Positions 45,815 through 55,849 are shown, counted from the first letter of the stretch. The stretch is DNA of 55,849 bases from Phlegmacium glaucopus (GCA_015039465.1 MU130623.1:385031-440879); one strand, 5' to 3'. A program made the numbers and translations. Notes: generated by a model from the sequence alone, not told the origin.

Positions 45815-46178
45815 CTAAAAATACCTCGTGTTTTTGGCGAAGCATCTGAGTATTATATTAGTCTGGTGGACTGGTTGTGCTCTGACCAAACCAATGGTTA
45901 TTCCAATTCTGCTACCGATTCATCGGGTACCCTGTTCTCTCTGTTCTCATTTCTTATGTCGCTATACGTCTTTACCGTTCTCGAGGGTCTTATTCAAAAG
46001 GTCTCCCAAATTATGTTTTGTCTTCAGGCCAGACCACTTCATGGGATTGGCGCAAGTCGTTCTTGTGGTTTAGGCCACAGAGTAAACCGAAAGCAAAGCC
46101 TTCTAAGCACATAACCGTCGACTTGCTGCCCATTACCGGCTTACCCCTTCTTCCTAGTACCCCTCCACCTCTTGTGGC
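45815..46178 (+). pseudogene. 5' fragment copy of the 48276-51284 gene
   Basis: Matches 48200-48560 closely (CTGGTGGACTGGTTGTGCTCT, the ATGGTTATTCCAATTCTGC start, and CATGGGATTGGCGCAAGTCG). An extra 'tcat' after CTACCGAT shifts the frame within 12 codons of the start. No downstream part exists; the URC4 half-copy follows. Confidence 0.85.
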
Positions 46179-46269
46179 CCATAGTTATCGGCAGCATGGG
46201 AGGATGTATTAGAATCCAATATCTACAAGTCATTCGTCATGTTTCAAATCAATCATGTGAAAGCAGATA

Positions 46270-47343
46270 ATGAACTTCAAAAAATGGTTCCATCGCACTC
46301 AATTTCAATGGGTGGTCCACCTGTCTCTGGTCGTTTCATTCTAGCTTTCTCCCTACCTCCTTCCAACCCCTCCGCCATAGTTATTGGGCAAGCGTACATC
46401 CAATCCCAATTGCGAGCGAAAAAGGTCGGCGATACGATCCCTATCGAAGGATCAAAGGTAAGCCAGTTAGCCCCACAGTCCGTTCGCAGAGAAAAGGAAA
46501 TAAATGTACAACTCGATCACAGCCATGGCACGCCATTCGACTATTGCTGGATGGGATGGGAGTGCATGGGGAAGACCAGATTTGGAATCTTTAGGTAGGA
46601 GGTCTGGTTTCAGCGTCAATACTCCAAAATCAACAAGGAATCCTTCTGTAATATTCAATAGATATGTAAGTTCATTTTATTTTCAATTCCATATCGTACC
46701 ATTTCGGTATTCCGAAAGACCCGTCATACCCTCCACGCCTTGGAGGCACCAACTCAGATGCTGTCAAGGACTTCAACGAGACTATATGTTAACCACATGG
46801 TCAATTTGTGGAATGGGACTAGATCGTCGCCTTCAATACCGGTTGCGGCTGTCCCGAAGGAAGGGCAAGACCAGACATCTCCGAGAGAGATATCACCCAG
46901 AGAAAGGTGTGATGGCCAGATTGGGTTAAGTCCTTCTATAAGAGCGTGCGATAGAGCAGCGAGAGGGTCGACCTTGTTAGTTGCGTCAAGTTGAGCCTCG
47001 CCTTCGAGGAAGTCTGCATGATTGCTTTAGAAATTTTAAGGTATATGAGGATATTCGTCATGCTTACCGACTATGTTTCCTGGACGTCCATCAATACCAA
47101 AGAATTGAGTGTTGCCTTTGAGAGCTTTGTCGAGATTGAAGAGGAGCGAAGTGCGTCCTTCAATGCCGACCATGGGGTTGGATTCGCTCACTTGCATGGC
47201 TTTAGATATCTTTTCTGGGGTAATACTCTCCAGTCCTTTGGTTTGGAAGTATCAGAATCGCAGATCATGAATTTTTGGAACAAACCCGTACCATCAACCC
47301 GATACGGCTGCTGTGCATCACTCAAAAGGAGACCAGACTGAAA
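46270..47343 (-). pseudogene. 5'-truncated, decayed copy of the URC4 gene
   Basis: Corresponds to the end of exon 3 through exon 7 of the intact gene at 43180-44838, keeping intron positions. It ends at about 47343 in 'agactga', beyond which homology stops. The last exon has lost about 30 bp and reads into a stop (GTTGGAAGGAGGTAG). Other exons carry scattered substitutions (RVDGTG, LDKALKGN). It cannot encode a full protein. Confidence 0.87.
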
Positions 47344-47406
47344 AGGTGGAGCACAAGTCAAAAAACAAACACCGAAACGAAAAGAGCAAAAAAAGACGAA
47401 CGTCAT

Positions 47407-48150
47407 GATGCACCTGGCAAAATCCTCTCTAGCTCTCTTATTCCTCCCTTCACACCTAACCGCCGATCAGTCTGCACCGCCATAACACCAGCAAGAACAG
47501 GAGCAATCGCAAATCCAGCAGCGTCCCCTAACCAAAGCCCAAACCAAAGTAACTCCAAGCATAGCACCCACAACTGAAAACTGACAGCACAGAACCGAAA
47601 TCAATTTCTCTTTGTACTCCATTTTTCTTGCCGCTCTTGTAGCTTCAACACGTCCTCCACATTGTCAACACCAATAGCAGCAGCGACGTCCTGTTCAGGT
47701 AAGTCACTCTGTCGTTCCATCATTTTCCTAACTCTCTCCTCTGGCGTCATCTGCATCAGGCAGACCCCAAATTGCAACGGAAACCTTGTTCGAGGACTCG
47801 ATCTGGGATAAATTGTGGGTTATAACGATAGCACGCCTCCATCGTTTGAGTGCTTCGAATACAAGGATACGCCAACATATCAGGAATGAAGGAACCCAAT
47901 AGCGTCATACAAAGGAGTGTGCCTGCGTTGAAAGGTATGTTAACGGTGTGATGCTGTCTCATAAGGACAAAAGTTAGTACCTTTTCACCGAATGCACCGC
48001 CGTCGAACAAGTTCCTTTGGATGATTAGGACCAAAGCTAATGTGATGGGCGTAAGAAAAAAAAAGTGTTCATAAGATGATGGATTTTGCTTACAGGTGCA
48101 AGCAGCGTTTGGGACGCGCTTGGTGGCTGCATTAGCAACTTAATAGCAAG
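47407..48150 (-). pseudogene. Relic of an ABC transporter nucleotide-binding domain (STE6-like)
   Basis: On the minus strand near 47870-47780 one frame reads RILVFEALKRWRRAIVITHNLSQIESS, split here as ILVFEALKRWRR and IVITHNLSQIESS. The H-loop and surrounding words are typical of the second ATPase domain of fungal a-factor-type ABC exporters. Shifted frames nearby read DRVLEQGFRCNL and a C-terminal PEERVRKMMERQSDLPEQD, fitting the end of such proteins. Stops and frame changes show decay. The exact subfamily is a guess. Confidence 0.45.
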
Positions 48151-48275
48151 CTGGAGGGCGAGAGATGACGCACGTAATGATATTACATAATATACGCGTG
48201 ATTAAAAATACCTCGTGTGTTTGGTGAGGCCTTTAAGTACTAGTCTGGTGGACTGGTTGTGCTCTGACCAAACCA

Positions 48276-51200
48276 ATGGTTATTCCAATTCTGCTACCTA
48301 TCCTCGGGTACTCTGTTCTATCTGTTCTCATTTCTTATGTCGCTATACATCTTTACCGTTCTCGAGGGTCTTATTCAAAAGGTCTCCCAAATTATGTTTC
48401 GTCTTCAGGCAAGACCACTTCATGGGATTGGCGCAAGTCGTTCTTGTGGTTTAGGCCACAGAATAAACAGAAAACAAAGCCTTCTAAGCACATAACTGTC
48501 GACTTGCTGCCCATTACCGGCTTACCTCCTCCTCCTACGGCCCTTCCTAGTACCCCTCCGCCTCTTGTGGATATCTCATCTGTGTCGGTTCCCCGCACGC
48601 CATCCCCTCCTACCTCTTTCTACCAGCACATAAATAAACAGATTCACAGTCTACATCCCACCTCTTTTCCCCGCCCTCCATCACCTCATGCCTTACTTGC
48701 TACTACATCGCCCCCAAAACACCCTAGACGGAGCAGGAGTCTCGGAGGTGTTCCCGTTAGGCGTCTAAGCGGAGGAGCATCAGGCTTGAGAAACGTCCAG
48801 ATCCTTGACATGGACATGGAAATGCAGGAAATGAATAGGGGTACAAGCAGAGAACATCTTCTCATTGACTTCTCATCTTCAGGGTCCTCAGACGAGTTTG
48901 ATGCATTGAGGAAGGAAAAGGATGACGATAGGAGGATTTCACCTGCCTCTTCCGATATTGGTGTCTTACCTTCTCGTCGTCGTCCATCTTTGTTTGATGA
49001 CGCGGAGAATGTCACCTTGGATTTGGCACCTGGGAGGAAAGTAGTTCAGCTCGTGGACTTGGGTGACGTTGAGGATGGCCTGGGTCTCAAACAGAACGCG
49101 GACGATGCGTGGAAGTGGTTCGCACCTCCTCCGCCTAGGATTCATTTCACGCCCCTCGATATTACCCCGGCATCTATGGCTAAACCCATATCGAAATCCA
49201 TATCCGAGCCCCTACCCCTCATACCTCTGCCTCTCCCCATGTCCGAGGGCAAACTCATCGACTTCCATTCGGGACCCGAGGAAGAACACGTTTTAGTTGA
49301 TCTAGACGTGCAGGACGACGACAACGTGCCGCAGCAAGAACAGCCCGAATTCATACATGTTCATAGGACGCATGTTGATTTGGATCTGGCAGTTGCTAAG
49401 CCGACCGTTGATGTCAAACCGTTGGATGAACCCCCGACTGTTAGACCTCACCTGGAAGGTCGACGCAGTTTGGATTCTTTGTTGAAACCCATAACTATTG
49501 CCAATACTACCGCTCCCATCGAGATACAAACTCTTATCTCGTCTAGCGTTGTGGAGGAGTCACCTCAGCGAGGGCGGAGAGTAGATCGACATCCTCTGGA
49601 AGAGGAGGTGGAGGAGGTCCCAGAGGAGGTCCCAGCGGGTCCTGAAGTCACAACTGGAACTGCGGAAGACGAAGACAAAGATCGTCAGGAACGCGCCAAC
49701 GAACACGAAAATGACGAACTTTATGACCATCATGATGACTATAGTTATGCTTATAATATGCACCACGACCACGACCACAGTCCGCAATCCCTCGATACGA
49801 TTCAAGGAGGGCTTCACAGTTCGTGTTCGTCTACTCAAGTAGAGACGATACCAGTTCAGGCAGCGCCTGCCTGGTATTGGGATCATGAAGATGATCCATG
49901 GAATGGGGCTGTCGGTGTTGATGATGAGGAGGGGGTGAAAGAGGGTGAACGCGGCGAAGAAAGAGTGGTGGTGGAACAAGATGATGAGAGAGGGGTAGAT
50001 TTGATGGATGTATCTGAGAGGGAAGCCGACTTGGAAGTTGGAGAGGACGAGCATACCGTGGCGTTGCCTGTTTCTAACGTACTCGAGTTGCCTATCGAGC
50101 ATTCTCTTGAAGTGCCAATAGAGACAGAAGACGAAGAAAGTTACCCAGATCCGGACTACCTCCCTCTTCCTGAATTATTATTGGGCGGTTCTCCGGTGGC
50201 TGTAACGGAACTACCTCTCGTTTTGGTCGAGGATGAATCACCGAATAATTTCCAAGAGGATTCGGAATACGTGGACGAGAACCAGAGTGACCAGGAGCTG
50301 CTGCTGGAATCTAATGACGAAGAGAAGGCTCCTAAGCGAGTAGCAGCTCAGATGCCTACACCACCTGCTTCGCCTCCGCCATCTCCTTTACGTGTTAAAG
50401 GTTTAGGTTTAGGGGGTGCAAGAAGTGGGCCACCGTCGCCGAGTTCTTTTGGAGGGCTACTATCGTTGGCTTCCCCTTTGCCTTTGTCTACATCCCTATC
50501 AGCTTCGCCTATACTAGCTCCTTTGCCCGTTTTAACCCCTCTTAACACCTCACCGTCACCTGCCATGGAGGTACAGGTGAAAGGAGACAAGGAGAATGCT
50601 GCTGGGGTCGATAAGGAGAATGAAACGCCTAACAGTACGAGGGGCAGACCTCTTTGGTCGATCCGAGCAGATGATGCTCCTGCTCTTGGGTTGGCGGCTA
50701 GCTCTCTATCGACATCGACATCGACGTCTTCCGCTGGTATGATACCAAATGTTGGGACGAGTATGGGTGTGAGTCCGAGGATGAGGAGGACTGTGTTGGG
50801 TGATGTTACTGCTGTCGAGAATAATGGGAGGGCTGAGAAAGAGGTTGAAATCAAGGAGAAGGGGGAGGTAGTGATGGGACATGTGTTGACGGAAGAAAAG
50901 GACGACGAGGACGACGAGTCCTCTCTACCTGGTGCCTTCCCTGGACTACTCAAACCTACAAGTTTCTCGGACACAAACGCTATCCTCGCACCGACTATCA
51001 CTGTCGCAGCTCTAACCAGCACGCTACTCTCCACATCCATCGCCGCCGCCTCTTCAATTTCCTCCACTCCTGCAGACGCATCTTCCACAGCCCTCGAAAC
51101 ACCATCACCATTAATCCAACGCCGACCACGCCAACCTATTGTGCGTTCTCCATTAGACATCGCGTTGGCCATGCAGCTCCGTCCTGGTTTAGGCGTAGGC

Positions 51201-51284
51201 GCGGATCCGGCGTGGATGGTCAGATTTTTGATGTCTATGTTTGGATGGTTTGCGATTTTGGTGTCGGGTCAAGGCGAGTTTTGA
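48276..51284 (+). CDS. Large acidic, mostly disordered protein with N-terminal membrane anchor
   Basis: One uninterrupted frame of 1002 residues, unusual for this window. The N-terminus MVIPILLPILGYSVLSVLI plus SYVAIHLY is a membrane segment or signal anchor. The rest is low complexity: Pro/Ser-rich (PPPTALPSTPPP, RPPSPHALL), Asp/Glu-rich runs (LVDLDVQDDDNVPQQEQ; EEEVEEVPEEVP), a His/Asp patch (HHDHDHS), and Ser/Thr/Pro repeats. The C-terminus is hydrophobic (DPAWMVRFLMSMFGWFAILV), a second possible membrane segment, and the frame ends QGEF. No enzymatic motif. Could be a nuclear-envelope or ER-membrane scaffold, but that is speculation. A broken copy of its first ~100 codons lies at 45815-46178. 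Confidence 0.75.
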   Translation: MVIPILLPILGYSVLSVLISYVAIHLYRSRGSYSKGLPNYVSSSGKTTSWDWRKSFLWFRPQNKQKTKPSKHITVDLLPITGLPPPPTALPSTPPPLVDISSVSVPRTPSPPTSFYQHINKQIHSLHPTSFPRPPSPHALLATTSPPKHPRRSRSLGGVPVRRLSGGASGLRNVQILDMDMEMQEMNRGTSREHLLIDFSSSGSSDEFDALRKEKDDDRRISPASSDIGVLPSRRRPSLFDDAENVTLDLAPGRKVVQLVDLGDVEDGLGLKQNADDAWKWFAPPPPRIHFTPLDITPASMAKPISKSISEPLPLIPLPLPMSEGKLIDFHSGPEEEHVLVDLDVQDDDNVPQQEQPEFIHVHRTHVDLDLAVAKPTVDVKPLDEPPTVRPHLEGRRSLDSLLKPITIANTTAPIEIQTLISSSVVEESPQRGRRVDRHPLEEEVEEVPEEVPAGPEVTTGTAEDEDKDRQERANEHENDELYDHHDDYSYAYNMHHDHDHSPQSLDTIQGGLHSSCSSTQVETIPVQAAPAWYWDHEDDPWNGAVGVDDEEGVKEGERGEERVVVEQDDERGVDLMDVSEREADLEVGEDEHTVALPVSNVLELPIEHSLEVPIETEDEESYPDPDYLPLPELLLGGSPVAVTELPLVLVEDESPNNFQEDSEYVDENQSDQELLLESNDEEKAPKRVAAQMPTPPASPPPSPLRVKGLGLGGARSGPPSPSSFGGLLSLASPLPLSTSLSASPILAPLPVLTPLNTSPSPAMEVQVKGDKENAAGVDKENETPNSTRGRPLWSIRADDAPALGLAASSLSTSTSTSSAGMIPNVGTSMGVSPRMRRTVLGDVTAVENNGRAEKEVEIKEKGEVVMGHVLTEEKDDEDDESSLPGAFPGLLKPTSFSDTNAILAPTITVAALTSTLLSTSIAAASSISSTPADASSTALETPSPLIQRRPRQPIVRSPLDIALAMQLRPGLGVGADPAWMVRFLMSMFGWFAILVSGQGEF

Positions 51285-52654
51285 AGTGCCTAGTCTTTCG
51301 ATTGAAGTCTTCAAGTTGCCTTATGGTACGTGGGGTTGGCTTTTTTTTACTGTCGCCTCATTGTATCTTATCGATGATATGGCTTTCTTCTCTCCTCTTT
51401 TTTACCCCCCTTCTTCTCGTTTCTCCCTCACTATAATGATGACCGTTCGATGAATTTTCATGACTTTTTTTGTTCAGTTAGTATAGCACTATTTATATAC
51501 TTTTTTTTCCCTTCTCGTCTCTCTCTCGCTCTCCATCACACACACACTCTTTTTCTATACAATCTTATCACTTCACTTCATCGTTCCATTCTCCCACATT
51601 TATTTTCTACACAATCGCGCATTCTTTCAATTCTCATACGCATACGCATACGCAAACATACTCGGAATCTGGATCCCCATTTACGCATTCATCATCACGT
51701 TTTTGATTCATTTCACTGCATGTTTTCTACCTTTTTTTTCTTTCTTTTTTTCAGCTGTCTGATATATACATCACTTCTCGCATTTTTACATACATACCAC
51801 TCAAGTACTACTATATATTGTCATATGTTCATCGGTCATCATTAATACATACATTTAAATTGTTTAGCATCCGACTCGACCACACTGGTATCCAGCTTGC
51901 TCATTTTCCGAAGGTCAGTCCAACTGTCCAACACTGGCAGTAGAAATCTCAAAAAAAAAGGAAATTTGTTCTCGGAGACCTTCTATTACGGAGAAATACC
52001 TTTTGGGGGGCAGGATGAGGATACCTGAAACTGAAGTCCGAGAAACCATACCAGGAGATGGAAAAATGAGACACCTCTGGTATTGTACATACATCCGGCA
52101 GTGCCGTCTCTCACGGTCGACTTACTAGTTTGGGAGGGAAGACGTTTCTTATGTAATCAGAACGTTTGTTAACATTCTCTATCATAGTGAAGAATGATCG
52201 CAGTGAAGAATGATCGTAGATTAGAATACCGTCTTTGAGCAAACGATCAATGTGACAAGAGTAACTGAGGCTTCTTCTGTCGCTAACTCTCACTCTTGAC
52301 AATTCCTCACTCGCTCTTGAGTTTCATTTTTACTTTTTGCCCCACCCTCCACTCCCTCTTTCGCAAATCAAGCATCTGATTCAAGAAACAATCAGCTCAA
52401 AGGAAAAGGATATTTGCGAGTTTCCCACCCGCCCCACGCAGCGTGTCTCGCACCTACAGAAACCTTGAGTTGGCTGCTTCTTGGGTCGGGAAGTACCAAG
52501 TACTTTCACCCAAAACATACTAAGCAACTCAAATTTACATCCAGATGTCGCACAAGAATTTCGCTTGAAATTATTACAACAAATATTACTCGGTCACATG
52601 CTAGTGACTCGCAAAGATGCCTCTCACCACCACTGCGCATCGAGCACAACAACA
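51285..52654. other. 3' region and NLR upstream region, no gene
   Basis: Pyrimidine-rich with T-runs (51460-51520, 51725-51760) and a (CATACG)n stretch near 51637-51656, as in a 3' UTR or terminator zone. Near 52185-52218 a 17-bp word (AGTGAAGAATGATCG) is repeated in tandem. Frames from 52414 and 52481 run into the NLR gene's first exon but start without ATG. Confidence 0.5.
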
Positions 52655-55135
52655 ATGTTAAGAGATATGAAGCACCTTCTCAAAAAACTTGGCAAGTCCA
52701 AGAAAAAAAAACAATCTCCGACCACTATCGACACTCATTGTTCAAGCCCTGGGCCTGAAGCAGCAACTTCGACATCGAAAGTCCTAGCGAGCACCACTGA
52801 TTGCATGTCATCCATTCCTGCTAGTGCTGCGAGCGTGAGCGCTTGGGTTGATCAGGCCGCCAGCATTACTGTGAGTGTTAAACTTTGCCCATCGCATCCA
52901 TGATTACTTATCCATCGTCGATCAGTCTGACCGTGAACTCCAAGTCTCCGCCTCAGTTTCTGCCTTGGAGATCAATGATCTTACTCGCGTGAGCGTTCAA
53001 CTTAGCCCTTCGCGACCATAATTACTCAATCATCGTTGTGGATCAGACTGTACATGAACTCCAAGTCTCCGCTTTGGCAGTCGCTCCTGTAGTCCATTCG
53101 GAAGAAATTCCGCTTTCTTCGCATGATGCCATAATACAAGCCAACTTGGGATCTACGGAATCGGAACAAAATTGCTTGGTGGGTTGCTCACACACCGCTG
53201 TTCTCGCTTATCCCTGATGATCAAAAGACTCAGCATTTCGGCCCGGGTTTCCTTGCAAATGCCCAGACTGTACTCATCACTGGCAGCACTTTTGTAAGCT
53301 TTTTTGTGTCCTGTATAAATGATTTAGCAATAATCGTACATAGGTTAACTGCGAGAACTATGTCAATATTCTCCCTGCCAACCCTGGTGAAGAGCAGGCA
53401 AAGATACCTCTACTTCAGAAACCAAGCTCCAGTCCATTCTTTACTGGACGAAATTCTGTACTCAACAAACTTAGGAAATATTTTTGTCTGTCGTGCTGAC
53501 AGTAGACTGATGTTGAGACACTCTTGTCTCCTTTGGGGAATGGGAGGAATTGGAAAGACCCAGATTTGTCTCAAGTTCATAGAAGACATGGCTGACAAGT
53601 AAGTGTCCTCACTTATTCCAAAGCACTGGATTCATTTCTTGTCTCTAGTTTTACACATGTGTTCTGGGTTGATGCCTCCTCTGATGAGAGTATTACAATG
53701 TCTCTCAAGGGGATATCCAGTATTCCTGCTGCCCAAGCTTTTGGTATGGATGGCTCAGTTCAGACTACCCTTCAGTGGATATTGTTAGGGGACACCCGAC
53801 TTTAACCCAAACCTCAACTCTAGAATCATACACCCCACCTTTCCGACGACCTCCAACCTTCCGTCCAACTCCGCTTCCGTCACCGGTTGACTCCGGAATC
53901 CCGTAGTTCCGCTCCGACTCCGGTCCTCCGATTCACTCCATCTTTTATTTCTATTTTTCATATCGCACCACTTCTTATTTAATTAATTAATTATTATCGT
54001 ATCATTCCTTTATTTATTTTATATCTCCGTTATGTCCATATTAGTACTTAAACACCCCCAGCCTAGCAGGGATCCCCATCCTTTCCTCTTTGGATCCCCT
54101 GCTAGGTAAGTCACTTGTAGATATCTTTTCTGAAATATTATTAACTTTGGATCCCCTGCTAGCTTGACTAAGTCAGCGTCGCAGTTGCCCTAACAGATAT
54201 CTTCTATCCAGGAGGAATGGTTGATTGTGTTTGATAATGCTGATGATCCTCCTCCAGAGGTGGTGGCCAAGTTCATTCCTCCAGGTAACAGAGGTAATAT
54301 TCTGATTACTAGTCGAAACAGATCCATGGGAAGGATCATATCATTTAAGAACATAATTGAGATCACTGAAATGGAGGAGGCAGATGCTGTAATGCTGCTT
54401 TTCAAGGCTGGCTATTTGGAGCCATCAGCTGAGCATCTGGAAGCTGCCAAAAATATTGTTGTTGAACTTGGCTGCATCCCTCTTGCTGTTAACCATGCTG
54501 GTGCTTATATTGAAGCTGGGAAATGTGATCTCAAGAAATATTTGAGACAATTCTCCCTACATCGTCAGGCTCTTATGTCAGATGATACATTCACAGGAGC
54601 ATCACACTATGATCAAACAGTGTATGGGACTTGGGATCTATCTTTTGAAGAGATAAGAAAGAGAGCTAGCAGACAATCCACTACTGGAAATGCACAAGCA
54701 GCCCAGACTGCAATTCAAATCCTTCAAATATGTGCATTCTATCATCATAGTAATATTTCAAAAGAGATATTCCAATCTGCTGCTGAGGAGTCCAGGAAAT
54801 ATATTGTTGATAGTGAGGTAGCTGAAAAGCTACCTCAGGCAATCAATTTATTGGATTATACACTGCTTGCATTGGACAATGATGGTCACTGGGATGACTT
54901 TATCTTTGGGCAAGGTATTGGTGTCCTTCTGTCATTCTCATTGATGAAAAGACAGTCATCTGAAATGTTGTCTATTCATCCTTTGGTTCATTGTTGGGGT
55001 CGGGACAGAATGTTGAAAGCTGAGCAACAAAGAATATGTCAGATGGGAAGCATAATCTTATCCTGTGGAATTCCAAGGGGATTTACAACTCAAGATTATG
55101 CATTGCGACGGTTGATTTTTCCACACATCAACTGA
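52655..55135 (+). pseudogene. NB-ARC NLR (STAND) gene, broken by frameshift and solo LTR
   Basis: Exons 52655-52870, 52926-52988, 53047-53178, 53234-53293, 53344-53598 and 53649-onward are recognisable. N-terminus: MLRDMKHLLKKLGKSKKKK. Exons 2 and 3 are paralogous (RELQVSA / HELQVSA). A linker (HFGPGFLANAQTVLITGST) precedes the NB-ARC domain: P-loop LLWGMGGIGKTQ (53532-53567) and Walker B EEWLIVFDNADD (from 54209), then ILITSRNRSMGR and the winged-helix-like LSIHPLVHCWGRDR. A frame change between 53465 and 53510 separates the linker from the P-loop, and the 413-bp solo LTR at 53783-54195 lies between P-loop and Walker B. The reading frame would be continuous across the LTR if it were removed. 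It ends at TGA 55135, with no C-terminal repeat domain, against the 11-bp array. In fungi NLRs are linked to nonself recognition and cell death. Confidence 0.85.
53783..54195 (+). mobile_element. Solo LTR (413 bp) inside the NLR gene
   Basis: TGTTAGGGGACACC...GCCCTAACA with target duplication GATAT at 53778-53782 and 54196-54200. Same length as the minus-strand copy at 12818-13230; all 8 differences between them are transitions. It is inserted between two codons' worth of NB-ARC sequence, so excision of LTR plus one duplication would restore the frame. Confidence 0.95.
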
Positions 55136-55149
55136 ACTTTACACTCCCC

Positions 55150-55370
55150 CACGTCTTCCTCCAGGAATCCGCCCGGACTGCCAGGAATCCTGGAGGAATC
55201 CTGGAGGAATCCTGGAATTCCTGGTAAATGGGAATATTCCTGGTGGATTCCTGGTGGATTCCTAGTAAATTCCTGGCGGATTCCTGGTATTCCTGGTGGA
55301 TTCCTAGTATATTCCTGGTGGATTCCTGGCATTCCTGGCATTCCTGGTGGATTCCTGGTGAAATCAGCTA
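55150..55370. repeat. 11-bp periodic GGTGGATTCCT array with inverted start
   Basis: Units of 11 bp (CTGGTGGATTC and variants), with 9-bp versions (CTGGCATTC). The first part (55165-55210) is in inverted orientation (GGAATCCTGGA), so it can fold on itself, exactly as at 2479-2620. It abuts the truncated NLR frame. Confidence 0.75.
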
Positions 55371-55540
55371 AGTCACTGACATATTTTATTTCATTTTATT
55401 TCATTTAATTTTTCCTTAATTTTTTAATATTTTTGATTGTAAGATATATATTGAAAATTATATAAATACAAATTCACATTAATAGTAATTAATAACATGT
55501 TATTTACTTATTGATAATTATAGTATATTAAAATTAAAAT
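55371..55540. other. AT-rich spacer
   Basis: Strongly AT-rich with no frame or repeat I can support, between the 11-bp array and the G/C-run units. Confidence 0.4.
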
Positions 55541-55849
55541 AAACCCCGGTGAGGGGGTCATCATCGTCTAAGGGCTGTGGTAGTGTAATAGATAAAAATA
55601 AACCCCCCGTGAGGGGGGGGGTTCGTCATCGTCGTCGTTCGCCTGTGTCGTTCAGGTGTCGTCAATGTAGGTGGTCGTCATCGTAGTCAGTTAAAATAAT
55701 AAATAAATAAAATAACCCCCCCTGGTTGGGGGGGTGGTCATCGTCGTGCATGGTGGTGGTGGTGCATGGTGGCGGTGCGTGGTGGTGGTAGTGCATGTGT
55801 CGTCGTTGTTCGCCTGTCGTCCGGGTGTCGTCAATGTGGGTCCTGGGTC
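55541..55849. repeat. G/C-run stem-loop units with TCGTC motif repeats
   Basis: Three related units each carry a C-run followed by a G-run that can pair (AAACCCCGGTGAGGGGG near 55540, AAACCCCCCGTGAGGGGGGG near 55597, AACCCCCCCTGGTTGGGGGGG near 55713). They are followed by TCATCGTCGTC-type and GTGGTGGTGG words and continue to the window edge. Confidence 0.65.

Noticed and set aside
50348..51172. 274-codon minus-strand frame
   Set aside because: Antisense of the low-complexity 1002-codon gene; Ser/Thr/Pro-rich coding DNA often leaves the reverse strand open.
53783..54195. The inserted LTR being spliced out as an intron of the NLR gene
   Set aside because: No standard donor/acceptor pair at its borders, and the target duplication shows a plain insertion; an upstream frameshift also breaks the gene.
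55096..55341. 81-codon Pro/Gly-rich minus frame
   Set aside because: Product of translating the 11-bp array; no independent support.

Overview
The window looks like a chromosomal piece of a mushroom-forming basidiomycete (Agaricomycetes). Nearly every real gene is split by short introns of about 45-65 nt with GT...AG borders. Coding spaces are compact, intact genes sit between decayed Ty3/gypsy, tyrosine-recombinase (DIRS/Ngaro-like), Tc1/mariner and hAT-type elements, and several genes belong to fungal families (NRPS-like A-T-R reductase, DUF1688/URC4, NB-ARC NLR). No rRNA, intact tRNA or CRISPR was seen. Family names rest on motif recognition by eye; no search was run.

Layout. 1-2185 (minus): 5' part of a low-complexity gene whose middle is a tandem array of 42-45 nt micro-exons and 53-54 nt introns. 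2.3-19 kb: a transposon graveyard. It holds a tRNA-derived SINE, an 11-bp periodic array, two copies of a ~600 bp LTR-like repeat, a broken F-box gene copy, two hAT-like MITEs with perfect 8-bp target duplications, a DIRS/Ngaro-like remnant, a Ty3/gypsy LTR with gag pieces, two solo LTRs, and a complete ~4.0 kb Tc1/mariner-type element (14927-18924). That element carries a transposase with an in-frame stop and an oppositely oriented passenger gene. 19.2-24 kb: an intact F-box/propeller-like gene, then decayed copies. 26.8-36.4 kb: the best genic block, with an intact adenylate-forming reductase (1113 aa by my splicing), two small hypothetical genes and an intact 13-exon sucrose-transporter-like gene. 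37.7-40 kb: more F-box family copies, in inverted orientation relative to those at 19-24 kb, so the reductase/transporter block is bracketed by inverted repeats. 40.6-51.3 kb: a secreted amidase, a complete URC4/DUF1688 uracil-catabolism gene, a small hypothetical gene, partial duplicates of URC4 and of the next gene, an ABC-transporter relic, and a 1002-codon acidic membrane-anchored protein. 52.6-55.1 kb: an NB-ARC NLR gene broken by a frameshift and by a 413-bp solo LTR, ending in another 11-bp periodic array and G/C-run repeats at the right edge.

How it works together. The reductase, its two small neighbours and the sugar transporter could form a small specialised-metabolism locus, but co-regulation cannot be read from sequence alone. 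The amidase and URC4 genes are both nitrogen/nucleobase-type catabolic genes on the same strand; their adjacency is suggestive only. The strongest unexpected signals are the exon-intron tandem duplications (two independent loci), the pair of solo LTRs whose differences are almost all at CpG sites, and the NLR gene interrupted cleanly by one of them.
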